IMG/VR virus record: IMGVR_UViG_3300026077_000034
Coordinates: 1-20,468 of that record
Strand: one strand, 5' to 3'
DNA: 20,468 nucleotides
Source of the DNA: a virus
Part shown: positions 6,453 through 14,800 of the stretch, piece after piece
Position numbering within the stretch: position 1 is the stretch's first letter
How the letters are laid out: every line of letters starts with the position of its first letter
The notes under the pieces: model-generated
Told to the model about the DNA's origin: nothing
The model's database searches: none
Seen by the model: only the letters and a program-made list of their open reading frames with translations
Position numbers and translations under genes: made by a program

Positions 6453-7300
6453 TAGATATCTACTCCCCTGTTAGGTGCAAACTCTTTTCCATCACCAAAG
6501 AATGTGCTTGTTTCAGTAAATCCAAAATCATCACCTGGTTCAATTAATAAGTCATCTGCAGTATCTATAACATCATCATCGTTATAATCTTGTTTTGCTT
6601 TGGGTACAACAGTATATCTTTGTACACGTTTTGCTGTTCTTGTATTTGAATCTGAATAGTAATCCAACTGAACTTTTTTGATAAGTCCCTCTGGAGTTTG
6701 TGCAATGTGATTGAAGAAAAATGTTTTAGCAGTAAATGATAATGTGTATATTAACGCTCTTCTTGTTGCAAAGTCACCTTCATAATCATCTTGCTGAGAT
6801 ATATTTTGAAGAACCATTGGTATATCTCTTTTTTCACCAATTGATTTTACTAAGTCGATTGATATGTTAAAACCTGGTTGAAAGAATGGTAATATCTGCT
6901 CAAGTATTTGTAATCCATCATCCTGTTGTTTTACTAAGATATTTAAATCAAATCCAAGATTATAAGGAACAGGCATAAACACCTTTTTCATTTGGTCATT
7001 ATTTACATCTTTCGCTTTAAAAGTTTGTGTAATACCTGCTTTTCTTGTAGAGTCATAGGAGATATTAGTAATCTCAAAAGACATTCGAGGTAATGTAATT
7101 TGAGTTGCTTTATTTAATTCAGCTTGCTGTGTAATTCTTGCTAAAAACTTTTGTCTTGGACCATATGCGATTGGAACTTTTAAATCAGATATGACATTTC
7201 CAGCACCATCATCATGACGCACATGAATATCATTAAACAGTGTGCCAAATGCAATAACTGTTTTTCTTACAATTTGATGATAAAAATAATTACCTAACAT
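6452..7300 (-). CDS. gp15: Tail terminator / sheath-stabilising protein gp15
   Basis: gp15 caps the finished tail tube and contracted or extended sheath and provides the docking surface for the neck. The 282 residues compare with 272 in T4. Recognisable T4 gp15 segments are the N-terminus M-L-G-N-Y-F-Y (T4 M-F-G-Y-F-Y), V-P-I-A-Y-G-P-R-Q-K-F, L-P-R-M-S-F-E-I near residues 70-80, the strongly conserved I-L-E-Q-I-L-P-F-F-Q-P-G-F-N near 133-146, K-R-D-I-P-M-V-L, and R-R-A-L-I-Y-T-L-S-F. The C-terminal 50 residues are variable and acidic. It is coupled on both sides by TAATG overlaps, with gp14 upstream and gp16 downstream, the same order as T4. Confidence 0.94.
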   Translation of the reverse strand: MLGNYFYHQIVRKTVIAFGTLFNDIHVRHDDGAGNVISDLKVPIAYGPRQKFLARITQQAELNKATQITLPRMSFEITNISYDSTRKAGITQTFKAKDVNNDQMKKVFMPVPYNLGFDLNILVKQQDDGLQILEQILPFFQPGFNISIDLVKSIGEKRDIPMVLQNISQQDDYEGDFATRRALIYTLSFTAKTFFFNHIAQTPEGLIKKVQLDYYSDSNTRTAKRVQRYTVVPKAKQDYNDDDVIDTADDLLIEPGDDFGFTETSTFFGDGKEFAPNRGVDI

Positions 7301-8715
7301 TAGAAACTACCAAATGGATTAGATTCAGAGAAATCAATCAGTAAGTCTGCCTCTGACTCGAATATATCCCCTTCATTATATTTATCGGTGCTATTATCCT
7401 CATCAAACACAGAAACACTGAATAATGCACCAGAGGTAAGTCCTTTAATATCTTCGCCTGGAAAGAATCCTGTAGTTGTGGTTCCAATTCCAACATTACC
7501 GACTTTAAGTATTTTGGTATCATAATCCCAATTCTTAACTCTTGCCTGTGTTCCTGAACGCATACCTTGTACGACTTCGTTGAAATGGTAAGTTCCAATT
7601 CCACTAATTGTCTCTGGGTCAGATATTGTAACAGTTTCACCACCTGTATATCCTGCACCAGTATTCGTTAAGAAGATTGTATTTACTCGATTGAAACCGC
7701 TTGAAGGATCAATGCCAATTGATGCGATACCAGTCGCTCTATCTGCTGCTGTTGCTCCAGCAGGTACCCCAATAGTAACTATTGGTGCAGTTCCAAATCC
7801 AACACCTGCTTGAGTTATGGTGAATCTAATAACACCGTTAGACGCAGTATTAATAGAACAAGTTGCTGCTGCACCACTTCCACCACCACCAGTAATAGTG
7901 ATAGTAGGAGCTTCAGTATATCCAAATCCAGCATTTGTTATTAATATTTTTTCAACAGACTGACTTCCAGCTCTTACAGTTGTAATTGCAACTGCAGTAG
8001 CATCAGAACCAGATAATGAACTTGGAGATGTGGAAATTGAAACTGTTGGATTACTTGAATAGTTAAATCCATCATTATTTAAGAATATCTCACGGATAGC
8101 ACCTGTTCCAACCACTGGTGATGCTAGTGCTGTAATACCAATACCAACTAGTTGGAGATTTGCGATATATCCATCATCCTCAACTTGAGTATCGATTGCT
8201 TCAATTGATGTATCAATAACTTCATCTTCATATTCAAAGAGTTCACACTTGAGTTTATAAACATAATTACTTCCTAACTGATAGAATGGTTCTTCGTGTT
8301 CTACAAACTTTATCTCAAATAGTCTCTGTCCAAGTGGAAAAAATACTAAATCACCTTCACGAGGTCGAGATGATAACTCAATATCATCATCTGCATCCAT
8401 AAAAGGTGCAATAAATTCTTCAAATCTTTCTTTTGAAATGGTAAGAGTTACTTCATCTCTTAAACTCATACCAAACTTAGTAAGCACATCTCCAGCACCA
8501 GCATATCCATCAAAATTTTCCACATATGCTTCAATTAAAAAATTATCATCAAACTTTGAAGCAGTAACTTCTTCAATAATAGTTGACTGGTTTACAAATT
8601 TTCTTGGAATAAATGTGACTTCAACACCATAGATTTTTAAGTGCTCATTAATTAGACTTTGTACTAATCTTTGCTCACCTCTAGAACCTTGTAAAAAATG
8701 TGGATTTAGTGCCAT
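7300..8715 (-). CDS. gp14: Neck protein gp14 with repeat-containing insertion
   Basis: gp14 forms with gp13 the neck (head-completion) complex that joins packaged head to tail. Residues 1-170 align with T4 gp14: Y-G-V-E-V-T-F-I-P-R-K-F, a Y-V-E-N-F-D-G-Y segment, F-G-M-S-L-R-D-E-V-T-L-T-I-S, E-G-D-L-V-F-F-P-L and P-F-Y-Q-L-G-S-N. The extreme C-terminus E-S-N-P-F-G-S-F resembles T4 E-S-S-P-F-D. Between them lies extra sequence of about 220 residues, bringing the length to 471 against 256 in T4. It holds four repeats of the type I-x-[IL]-x-x-x-G-x-G-[YF]-x-x-x-P-x-[VI]-x-I and then a G-E-D-I-K-G-L-T-S-G-A module. These are also seen in gp8 and the giant protein. The start is ATG at 8715, 6 bases after the gp13 stop, with a weak GGGTGA upstream. 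Confidence 0.93.
   Translation of the reverse strand: MALNPHFLQGSRGEQRLVQSLINEHLKIYGVEVTFIPRKFVNQSTIIEEVTASKFDDNFLIEAYVENFDGYAGAGDVLTKFGMSLRDEVTLTISKERFEEFIAPFMDADDDIELSSRPREGDLVFFPLGQRLFEIKFVEHEEPFYQLGSNYVYKLKCELFEYEDEVIDTSIEAIDTQVEDDGYIANLQLVGIGITALASPVVGTGAIREIFLNNDGFNYSSNPTVSISTSPSSLSGSDATAVAITTVRAGSQSVEKILITNAGFGYTEAPTITITGGGGSGAAATCSINTASNGVIRFTITQAGVGFGTAPIVTIGVPAGATAADRATGIASIGIDPSSGFNRVNTIFLTNTGAGYTGGETVTISDPETISGIGTYHFNEVVQGMRSGTQARVKNWDYDTKILKVGNVGIGTTTTGFFPGEDIKGLTSGALFSVSVFDEDNSTDKYNEGDIFESEADLLIDFSESNPFGSF
7621..8094 (-). repeat. Four GxGY-type protein repeats in gp14
   Basis: Repeats start near residues 208, 254, 294 and 343. Core elements are N-N-D-G-F-N-Y-S-S-N-P-T-V-S-I, T-N-A-G-F-G-Y-T-E-A-P-T-I-T-I, T-Q-A-G-V-G-F-G-T-A-P-I-V-T-I and T-N-T-G-A-G-Y-T-G-G-E-T-V-T-I. 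Spacing is 40-49 residues. They likely form a beta-solenoid or beta-sandwich outgrowth. Confidence 0.85.
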
Positions 8716-8721
8716 TATACA

Positions 8722-9561
8722 TCACCCAATGAAGTCAAGAGGAGGAGTCTCATAGTCCATCATCATTCTTGACCTGAGTTCCTCTATCTCTCTAACTCCA
8801 TCATCATAAATTTCCCTTCCATTTAGTTCAATTCCGCCTGGTAATTTTGTTCCTCTAAATTTAATTAGATTCATTCCCCACTGTTTCTTCATCAATGCAA
8901 CAAAATATCTTTTCACAAACGGATCATTGTAAACTTGTCTATATTCTTCTGGGTCGAGTGCACGAAAACAATCAATAACAAGAAAATTATCTAAGGACTG
9001 TGAACCCCAATCAATATCTAAGTATAATCTATCTTGTCTCTGATTAAATCTTATTTGTTTTTCAGTTGTGAGTAGAAAATCAATATCCTCTAGATATGTT
9101 TTTGTCATTGCAAATTGTAGTAATTCGACAGAATTAAAATAATACAAATCATTTAAGAATAACTGATATTTAATACTAAACATTCCACCTGATATAGAAC
9201 TACTATCAAATTTAAATATTTTATTTACACCAATAACATGTTCTGGAACTGCTATAAAATTAGAAGTTTCATAAAAATTACTTGTTACAGTTCCTGCTGT
9301 GTTAGTCGATATACCAGTTGTAGTAACTATGCCAACACCGTCTGTACCTTTTGCTCTTCCTCTATCTAAATCTTCTTGGGTAATTTTGTATTTGAGAAAC
9401 ATTCTCTCAATACCGTTATAATGACGTTCTTGATATAACTGAAGAGTATCATCAAGTGCGTCATGTATTTGGTCAGTATCAAGATTTATCTCCAATACAG
9501 GATAACCCAGTTTACGCAAACCGAAATTTATAAGTTGTCCTCTACTTTGTGGTGTCGCCAT
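8722..9561 (-). CDS. gp13: Neck protein gp13
   Basis: gp13 is the head-completion (neck) partner of gp14, closing the portal after packaging and binding the tail. Its 279 residues compare with 309 in T4. The N-terminal pattern L-I-N-F-G-L-R-K-L-G-Y-P-V-L-E-I-N-L-D-T matches T4 V-I-L-R-R-L-G-A-P-I-I-N-V-E-L-T, followed by D-Q-I-H-D-A-L-D-D-T-L-Q-L-Y-Q-E-R-H-Y. Near the C-terminus K-L-P-G-G-I-E-L-N-G-R-E-I matches T4 M-L-P-G-G-V-T-I-D-G-Q-R-L, and the end T-P-P-L-D-F-I-G matches D-P-P-F-G-I-L-V-G. The gene overlaps the end of the 64-residue gene by 20 bases, implying coupled translation, and is followed by gp14 after 6 bases. Confidence 0.92.
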   Translation of the reverse strand: MATPQSRGQLINFGLRKLGYPVLEINLDTDQIHDALDDTLQLYQERHYNGIERMFLKYKITQEDLDRGRAKGTDGVGIVTTTGISTNTAGTVTSNFYETSNFIAVPEHVIGVNKIFKFDSSSISGGMFSIKYQLFLNDLYYFNSVELLQFAMTKTYLEDIDFLLTTEKQIRFNQRQDRLYLDIDWGSQSLDNFLVIDCFRALDPEEYRQVYNDPFVKRYFVALMKKQWGMNLIKFRGTKLPGGIELNGREIYDDGVREIEELRSRMMMDYETPPLDFIG

Positions 9562-9736
9562 TATTATCCGTGAAATTTGCGAGTTGCTCTAAAAGTTCAT
9601 TCTTTTCCTTTTGAAAATCATTTTTTAGAGTTTGGAGTTTTGCCTCCAAAAGAACGTTTTGATTTAATGCTGCTGCTAGTTTTGTATGATATAAGTTCAC
9701 TAATACATTAACATCTACTTCACTGTTTTGTTGCAT
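9542..9736 (-). CDS. Small coiled-coil protein of unknown function (64 aa)
   Basis: I start this at the ATG at 9736, giving 64 residues, rather than the ATG at 9754 that would give 70. The later start has a full GGAGGT 10 bases upstream and lies just after the stop of the previous gene, while the earlier ATG has no Shine-Dalgarno. The sequence has heptad-like Leu/Val spacing from D-V-N-V-L-V-N through L-L-E-A-K-L-Q-T-L to L-L-E-Q-L, so it is probably one long coiled coil, acidic at the end. No signal peptide or catalytic motif is seen. From memory, short coiled-coil proteins occur at this place in cyanophage genomes. A role in assembly or as a chaperone for a neighbour is possible but unproven. 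Confidence 0.8.
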   Translation of the reverse strand: MQQNSEVDVNVLVNLYHTKLAAALNQNVLLEAKLQTLKNDFQKEKNELLEQLANFTDNNGDTTK

Positions 9737-9737
9737 A

Positions 9738-11378
9738 TCAGAAGGTACCTCCATCTAGGGTCGAAGTCCAATGTGGTTTGTTTATATAGACATTGGTGGC
9801 AGCACCTGGTACAGATGAAAGGTTTGCAATCGCACCACTCTGACCCTCTCTTCTTAAATTATTAGTTGTATTAAATGTTCCTTCTACACCAATTAAATTA
9901 ACAGAATTACCACCTGATACTGCTGTTTCAACAACACCAAAGGCACCAGTAGAATCTTGTTTTACAATATCACCTACTGCTACTGTTATTCCTGCACTTA
10001 AAGAACTTAAAGTAACTTTTGTGATTGCAGTTAATACTTGCTTTGAAGTAATAACAGGTGTTTGTGGAGCGTTTGTAGACCTTTGTAGACCTGTATCGTC
10101 AAACCAAACAACACCACCTGAAGCAAAGTTTCCTGACTGATAGTAGATACCTTTAATATCTAAGAAACCTTTTGTTCCAGTTACAACACTGGCAGATATG
10201 GTTGCATCAGGAACATAAGTCCATCTTCGACTATCATCACCGTGTGTACCGTGATTACCTGTTCCAGCAGTGCTTGATGCGATTGAACTATCATCTAATC
10301 CAAAGAAACCATCAGTTGAGTTTGCGGTTCCAATACCAGTATTATAAGTAAATCCAAGTCCACGGTCAGTATTAGTATCTGTTGCGTGTACAACTGTTAT
10401 TTCAGTCTGTGTGCTAATACCAGCAATCGCTGTTCCTTGAAATGTTAATACTCTGGTTCCAGTATTGATAGCAGTAACTGTTGTAATACCACTCGCAGAA
10501 AAACTTGGGTGTAAAAGTGTGTCATTGACTGCAATACCTGTAACTTGGTCAACCTTAACTGATACAGCACCTACTGAAACTGTGTCCATTACAGTTCTTG
10601 TACTGGTAGTATCACCAACCATCATGATTGGGTCATTAACAGTTGTCTGTGTTGAGTTAACTGTAGTTGTTGTACCATCAACTTGTAAGTTACCTTTGAT
10701 GATAACATCACCTTCATTACTTAATCCATCTGGATATGGGTCAATGAATATCTTATTTCCCTGACCAGCGAGAGATGCGATTATATTATCTTCGATTCGG
10801 ATATTACCAAGAGAACTATTACCACCAACAATTAACTGATTATCAACAGTTACTTTGCTAGGAGCGAATCTAACATTTGCTCCAGCAAATCTTAATTCAT
10901 CTGTTCCATTCTCATCATATTCAATAGTTGCATCTGCAGCTGCTGTTCCATTTGCACCTCCACCAAATCCAAGTTTGGTGTCATCAGGAACCATTACTTC
11001 ACCTGAACCATTGGGATTAAAAATTATATCACCATCAGTATCAGTTGAAGATAAAGTATTAGCATCTAAAGTTAAGTTATCTACATTCCAAACATCTATT
11101 TTTCTACTACTATCAAGTATTGCTACGATACCACCGTCACTATTTCTTGAGTTTGTTACACCTGCTAAAGCACCAGGTGTGTGCTCCATCATAGATGTGT
11201 AGTAATGACCAGCGACTGGATGGACGTTTGTACCGTCATCTCCTAAAAATACTCTGTCTTTATATTGGTTTGTACCACCATATTGACCTATACCAGTCAC
11301 ATATGCCATTTCACCCCAATTCAAACTCGATGGTTTTGCGGTACCAGATGATCGTTTGATTCTAATAATACTTGCCAT
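9738..11378 (-). CDS. Fibre-like virion protein at the wac position (546 aa)
   Basis: This is a probable fibre or whisker protein. Residues 5-26 have I-R-I-K-R-S-S-G-T-A-K-P-S-S-L-N-W-G-E, a pattern common at the N-terminus of phage tail-fibre and tropism-type proteins. Next come repeats of fibre type: I-I-F-N-P-N-G-S-G-E-V with D-D-T-K-L-G-F-G-G (about 118-141), E-Y-D-E-N-G-T-D-E-L-R-F-A-G-A, and G-N-L-Q-V-D-G-T-T-T-T-V-N-S-T (about 229-243). The rest is Thr/Ser/Gly/Val-rich beta sequence. T4 has fibritin (wac) at this position, directly upstream of gene 13; position suggests an analogous neck appendage, but I see no long fibritin-type coiled coil, so homology is not claimed. The ATG follows the previous stop with no gap and has GGGGGA about 9 bases upstream. 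Confidence 0.8.
   Translation of the reverse strand: MASIIRIKRSSGTAKPSSLNWGEMAYVTGIGQYGGTNQYKDRVFLGDDGTNVHPVAGHYYTSMMEHTPGALAGVTNSRNSDGGIVAILDSSRKIDVWNVDNLTLDANTLSSTDTDGDIIFNPNGSGEVMVPDDTKLGFGGGANGTAAADATIEYDENGTDELRFAGANVRFAPSKVTVDNQLIVGGNSSLGNIRIEDNIIASLAGQGNKIFIDPYPDGLSNEGDVIIKGNLQVDGTTTTVNSTQTTVNDPIMMVGDTTSTRTVMDTVSVGAVSVKVDQVTGIAVNDTLLHPSFSASGITTVTAINTGTRVLTFQGTAIAGISTQTEITVVHATDTNTDRGLGFTYNTGIGTANSTDGFFGLDDSSIASSTAGTGNHGTHGDDSRRWTYVPDATISASVVTGTKGFLDIKGIYYQSGNFASGGVVWFDDTGLQRSTNAPQTPVITSKQVLTAITKVTLSSLSAGITVAVGDIVKQDSTGAFGVVETAVSGGNSVNLIGVEGTFNTTNNLRREGQSGAIANLSSVPGAATNVYINKPHWTSTLDGGTF
9747..9752 (-). promoter_or_regulatory. Ribosome binding site GGAGGT for the 64-aa gene
   Basis: GGAGGT lies 10 bases before the ATG at 9736, inside the end of the 546-residue gene. 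It is the strongest Shine-Dalgarno in the window and decides the start of the coiled-coil gene. Confidence 0.75.
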
Positions 11379-11609
11379 TTAGAAATTTCCCCCGTTGATG
11401 TCTAAGTTCTGTGCTGCACCTGGAGTCAACTCCAATGTTGCGTCAAATTTTTTTGTCACTCCATTAAAAACAAGCACCATACCATTTTCTAAGGTACTTG
11501 GTATATTCACGTCACTTAATTCTGTTAATGATAGAGTTTGAGCACCTGCCAGAGATGAAATCACCTTTGTGGCATTTTGTTGTCCAACTCTGACTTTGAT
11601 ATCTGCCAT
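11379..11609 (-). CDS. Small virion-associated protein of unknown function (76 aa)
   Basis: The 76 residues start M-A-D-I-K-V-R-V-G-Q-Q-N-A-T-K-V-I-S-S-L-A-G-like and continue with a T-E-L-S-D-V-N-I-P segment followed by G-M-V-L-V-F-N-G. The V-R-V-G-Q-Q-N-A-T-K-V-I pattern is one I recall in marine T4-like phages next to fibre genes; no function is established there to my knowledge. L-S-D-V-N and G-x-x-L-x-[FY]-N are common in fibre-associated peptides, so it may be an accessory of the 546-residue protein, whose ATG follows its stop directly. It is the first gene after the late promoter at 11645-11638. No obvious Shine-Dalgarno precedes it. Confidence 0.8.
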   Translation of the reverse strand: MADIKVRVGQQNATKVISSLAGAQTLSLTELSDVNIPSTLENGMVLVFNGVTKKFDATLELTPGAAQNLDINGGNF

Positions 11610-11637
11610 CTAAGTTAGCGTATTCAGATCTAAAAAG

Positions 11638-11645
11638 TATTTATA
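11638..11645 (-). promoter_or_regulatory. T4-type late promoter TATAAATA
   Basis: The minus strand reads TATAAATA, the full T4 late-promoter -10 box recognised by the gp55/gp33 system. It lies in the longest gene-free gap of the window (40 bases), with transcription expected to start near 11631, about 22 bases before the ATG at 11609. It would drive the 76-aa gene through gp16 and possibly beyond. It is the only exact copy I found by eye. Confidence 0.85.
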
Positions 11646-11649
11646 TTTA

Positions 11650-11853
11650 CTAAGACGTTATCTTTGAAGCAAGTTCATTTAACATAGATTTAAGAGTTTC
11701 TAACTCTAATTTCATAGCATCTAATTCTGCTTGCTTATCTGAATTAACTCTACGATTATTCATGTAATTTTCATAAGCAGTTGTGTCAGTGTTGACTATT
11801 GCATTAGTTTTTTCATCACGAAATAAACTTTTATGTCCTTCTACTGGTAACAT
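11650..11853 (-). CDS. Small coiled-coil protein of unknown function (67 aa)
   Basis: The protein begins M-L-P-V-E-G-H-K-S-L-F-R-D-E-K-T-N-A-I-V-N and passes into a helical C-terminal half with heptad Leu/Met spacing (A-E-L-D-A-M-K-L-E-L-E-T-L-K-S-M-L-N-E-L), so it probably oligomerises as a coiled coil. The V-E-G-H-x-x-L-x-R-D start is one I recall from cyanophages in the same place, without known function. It is translationally coupled to the giant protein upstream by a TAATG overlap at 11855-11851 and is the last gene before the late promoter. It may be a baseplate or fibre accessory or chaperone, inferred from position only. Confidence 0.8.
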   Translation of the reverse strand: MLPVEGHKSLFRDEKTNAIVNTDTTAYENYMNNRRVNSDKQAELDAMKLELETLKSMLNELASKITS

Positions 11854-14800
11854 TATGCTAATGCGATTGCTCTAAAGTCCTTGAATCTTACAGGTGCAGA
11901 TTCATTAGTGGATATCATTACTATTTTAATTACAAATCCACTAAACTGCTCCAATTCATCTATTGAGAATTGGTATTCAGAAAATTCATCAAAATTATTA
12001 GGTGCAACAAAAGCATCTGCTCTACCATCATTATTTGCCTCATCAATAATTTGATCACCAAATCCATCACCATCAGTATCAATTAGATTTTTGTAACCAG
12101 GAAATGGTCTGTATGTTGAATTAACCTCTGTTGAATCAGCAGTAAACAAACGGTAGAATACTCTAAAGTCTGCTTCTGGTTCAACACTTGCACCAATTAG
12201 AACCTTTAATGAAGTTGCAGGTTGTTCCAAGTTAACTCTTTCAGTAATAAAGACTGAACCGTGAGGATCATTTAATATTTGATTAGTACGTGGGTCAGTT
12301 GCATAATTATCTAATCCAATAGGATTATTAATTTTATTTCTACCAAATATGAAGGTAGCATTCTTTGTATCTAAAACAGGTGACAGATTTTCATCAGAGG
12401 TTGCCATATTTACATTCAATGCTAGTGACTTCTGTTTAGGGAAAAATGTTAATTTATCCTCATTAACAGTTGATGCAATTAATCTTGGAGTTGGGAAAAA
12501 TGTAGTCTGATTTAGCGATGTTGTTTCAAATCCTTGATCGACAAATGATACCTCAGTTCCATTTGCACTTGTACCACTAATTGTTCTAACTGTAGTATTA
12601 AGTTCAGTTGTTGTTCCAGGTGTAATAAAGTTTATTTGTGGTGAGAATGTACTGTATTGATGATTTTGTGATATTCTTACACTATTAGCACCAAATGCTT
12701 TTTCATCTCTAAAGCATAATAATTGATTTCCTGTTCTAGTGGAGATGCCTGATACATTTACCTCAAGATAATACTTATCTAAATTTGATTCGTTAATCAA
12801 GGTAGTATTTGTGGGAATAGTAAATGTTGTATTAATTCCTATAAGTGGCATTCCTGCTGCCTCATAAGTTTGAATACTCGCACCTTCAGCGTGTGGTAGT
12901 GCGACTGTATTCAATACACCTCTTGTAAGTGTCAATTGACCAGTTCCTACAACATAAGAAACTATTTCTTCTTCAATTAGAGCTTCTCCTCTATCGACTG
13001 TAATTCCACCAAAACTTGTAAATGGTGCAGTATCAGCAATAGAAACAACTGTGCTCTCAGCAGTTAAGGCAGATGTAGAAGGAACTATTAAAGTATCTGG
13101 TTTTATGTTTTCAATAATAACTTTATTTGTTTGACCGTGATGTGCGTGATTGTACTGTGTTACTTCAAATACTTTTCCAGTATTTAAATCACCATTTACA
13201 ACTGAATCACCATTTACAGCAACATTACTAATAACTGCTCTCGTATTGTTACCAGCACCATACTGAACTAATGGTTGATTGTTTGTAAACTTCTCACCCT
13301 GAACATCAGTTAGATATAAAGTATCAAATGTTGAATTGATTGCAGTTACAATAAACTTTAATCCAGCACCTCTAACCACACCACTGTGACTGTTATCTAC
13401 CGTTAATACATCACCAACTTGATACCCAGTACCTGCAGCTTGTATCGTAACAGCAGTAACCACACCACCTGATATCGAAGTAGTTACTGTGCAACCAGTT
13501 CCACTTCCAGTCAAAGCAACTGTGCTAACAGTTCCACTTATACTATAACCTGAACCACCTGTTACAACTTCTTCAGATGAAATAGGAGCACCTTGCCCTT
13601 CAATAATACCTGTTACACTCTGATCCTCTGCGTCACCAGCAGCACCTGTACTTACTTTTCGACCAATAGGTAAGTTTGTATTGGTTCTTGTACCACCACC
13701 ATCAATGGTCACTTTTAATTTTCGAGGCAGTGAGCGTATAGGATTATTATTTAATATTTGTGTATTGAAATTGCCTGGTTCAATTGGTGTATTGTACATA
13801 GTCACTGAACCACTTTCAACAAATGATGCCTTACGAAGTTTGAATGTTAAATCTTGATTCTGGCTAGCAGTCCAAATTGTACCGTTCTGAGATTTGTACA
13901 AACTACCACCAAGATACTGTTTAGAAACAACTACGTTCTGAACATCAGGTAATTGTGTTGTTTTTATAGATTTTTCACCCATAGTTGCAACAAACATCTC
14001 ATACTTATCGGACGATGGGCATAAGAATACTAATGCGTACATTTCGCCTGGCTCAAGATACACAGGAGATGAGAATTTAATCGTTGTTGCTAAAGACGCA
14101 TCATTTGAGACATTGATATCACTTGGATTCAATGTAACTGCTGAGAAATCTTGTACTAGGAAACTTGTTGGAACTCCAAGTTCAGTTGTTCTGAGTTGAA
14201 CTTGTAATTTAGCAATATCATCCTTAGATCTAAAGTAAACATCGAATGATGTTAAGAATGCACCAGTACCATCAACTGTAAATGACTGTGCCAATGGGTC
14301 ATCATCTTGAACTTCAATAGTCGTTCTTATATTATTTTGAACCTCAGTTGTAATATCAACTTGATTAGGTCTTTGTGGTGGACGGGGTGGATTTCTTACA
14401 AGAACATTATTGTTTGTTTGTGTAATTATAGTACCTGTTCCTAAGTAAGTACCAGTCGCTGTACTTGTTAGTGGTGCATCACCTGTAAATGGTATGATTA
14501 CATTTTCTTTTGAGGTCGTAATTCTAAATGTTAATGTTCCAGATTTGAATACTACAGGTGGTTTTGGTGTAGCATTAGCATTTCGGAAGAAGAAGCATCC
14601 TACCAAATCACCCCAGTTATCAGTATTTAAATCAATATTTGTTACTGTAGCAACTGCACCACTCGATACACCAGTTAATTTTGCACCTTTAACAAGGTAT
14701 CCAAAATATTTTTCTAAGTTTGCTAAACCTATACAATCAACGTTGAATAATCTTGATGTAGCGGAGTAAGTTTCTGAAGGTGCAGGTCTTGTCCTATCAT

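Noticed and set aside
7338-7658. Minus-strand 106-codon frame inside gp14
   Set aside because: It is an alternative frame of the gp14 C-terminal region; the gp14 frame has clear T4 homology at both ends and needs no frameshift.
9737-9754. ATG at 9754 as start of the small coiled-coil gene
   Set aside because: No Shine-Dalgarno before it, while GGAGGT directly downstream serves the ATG at 9736.
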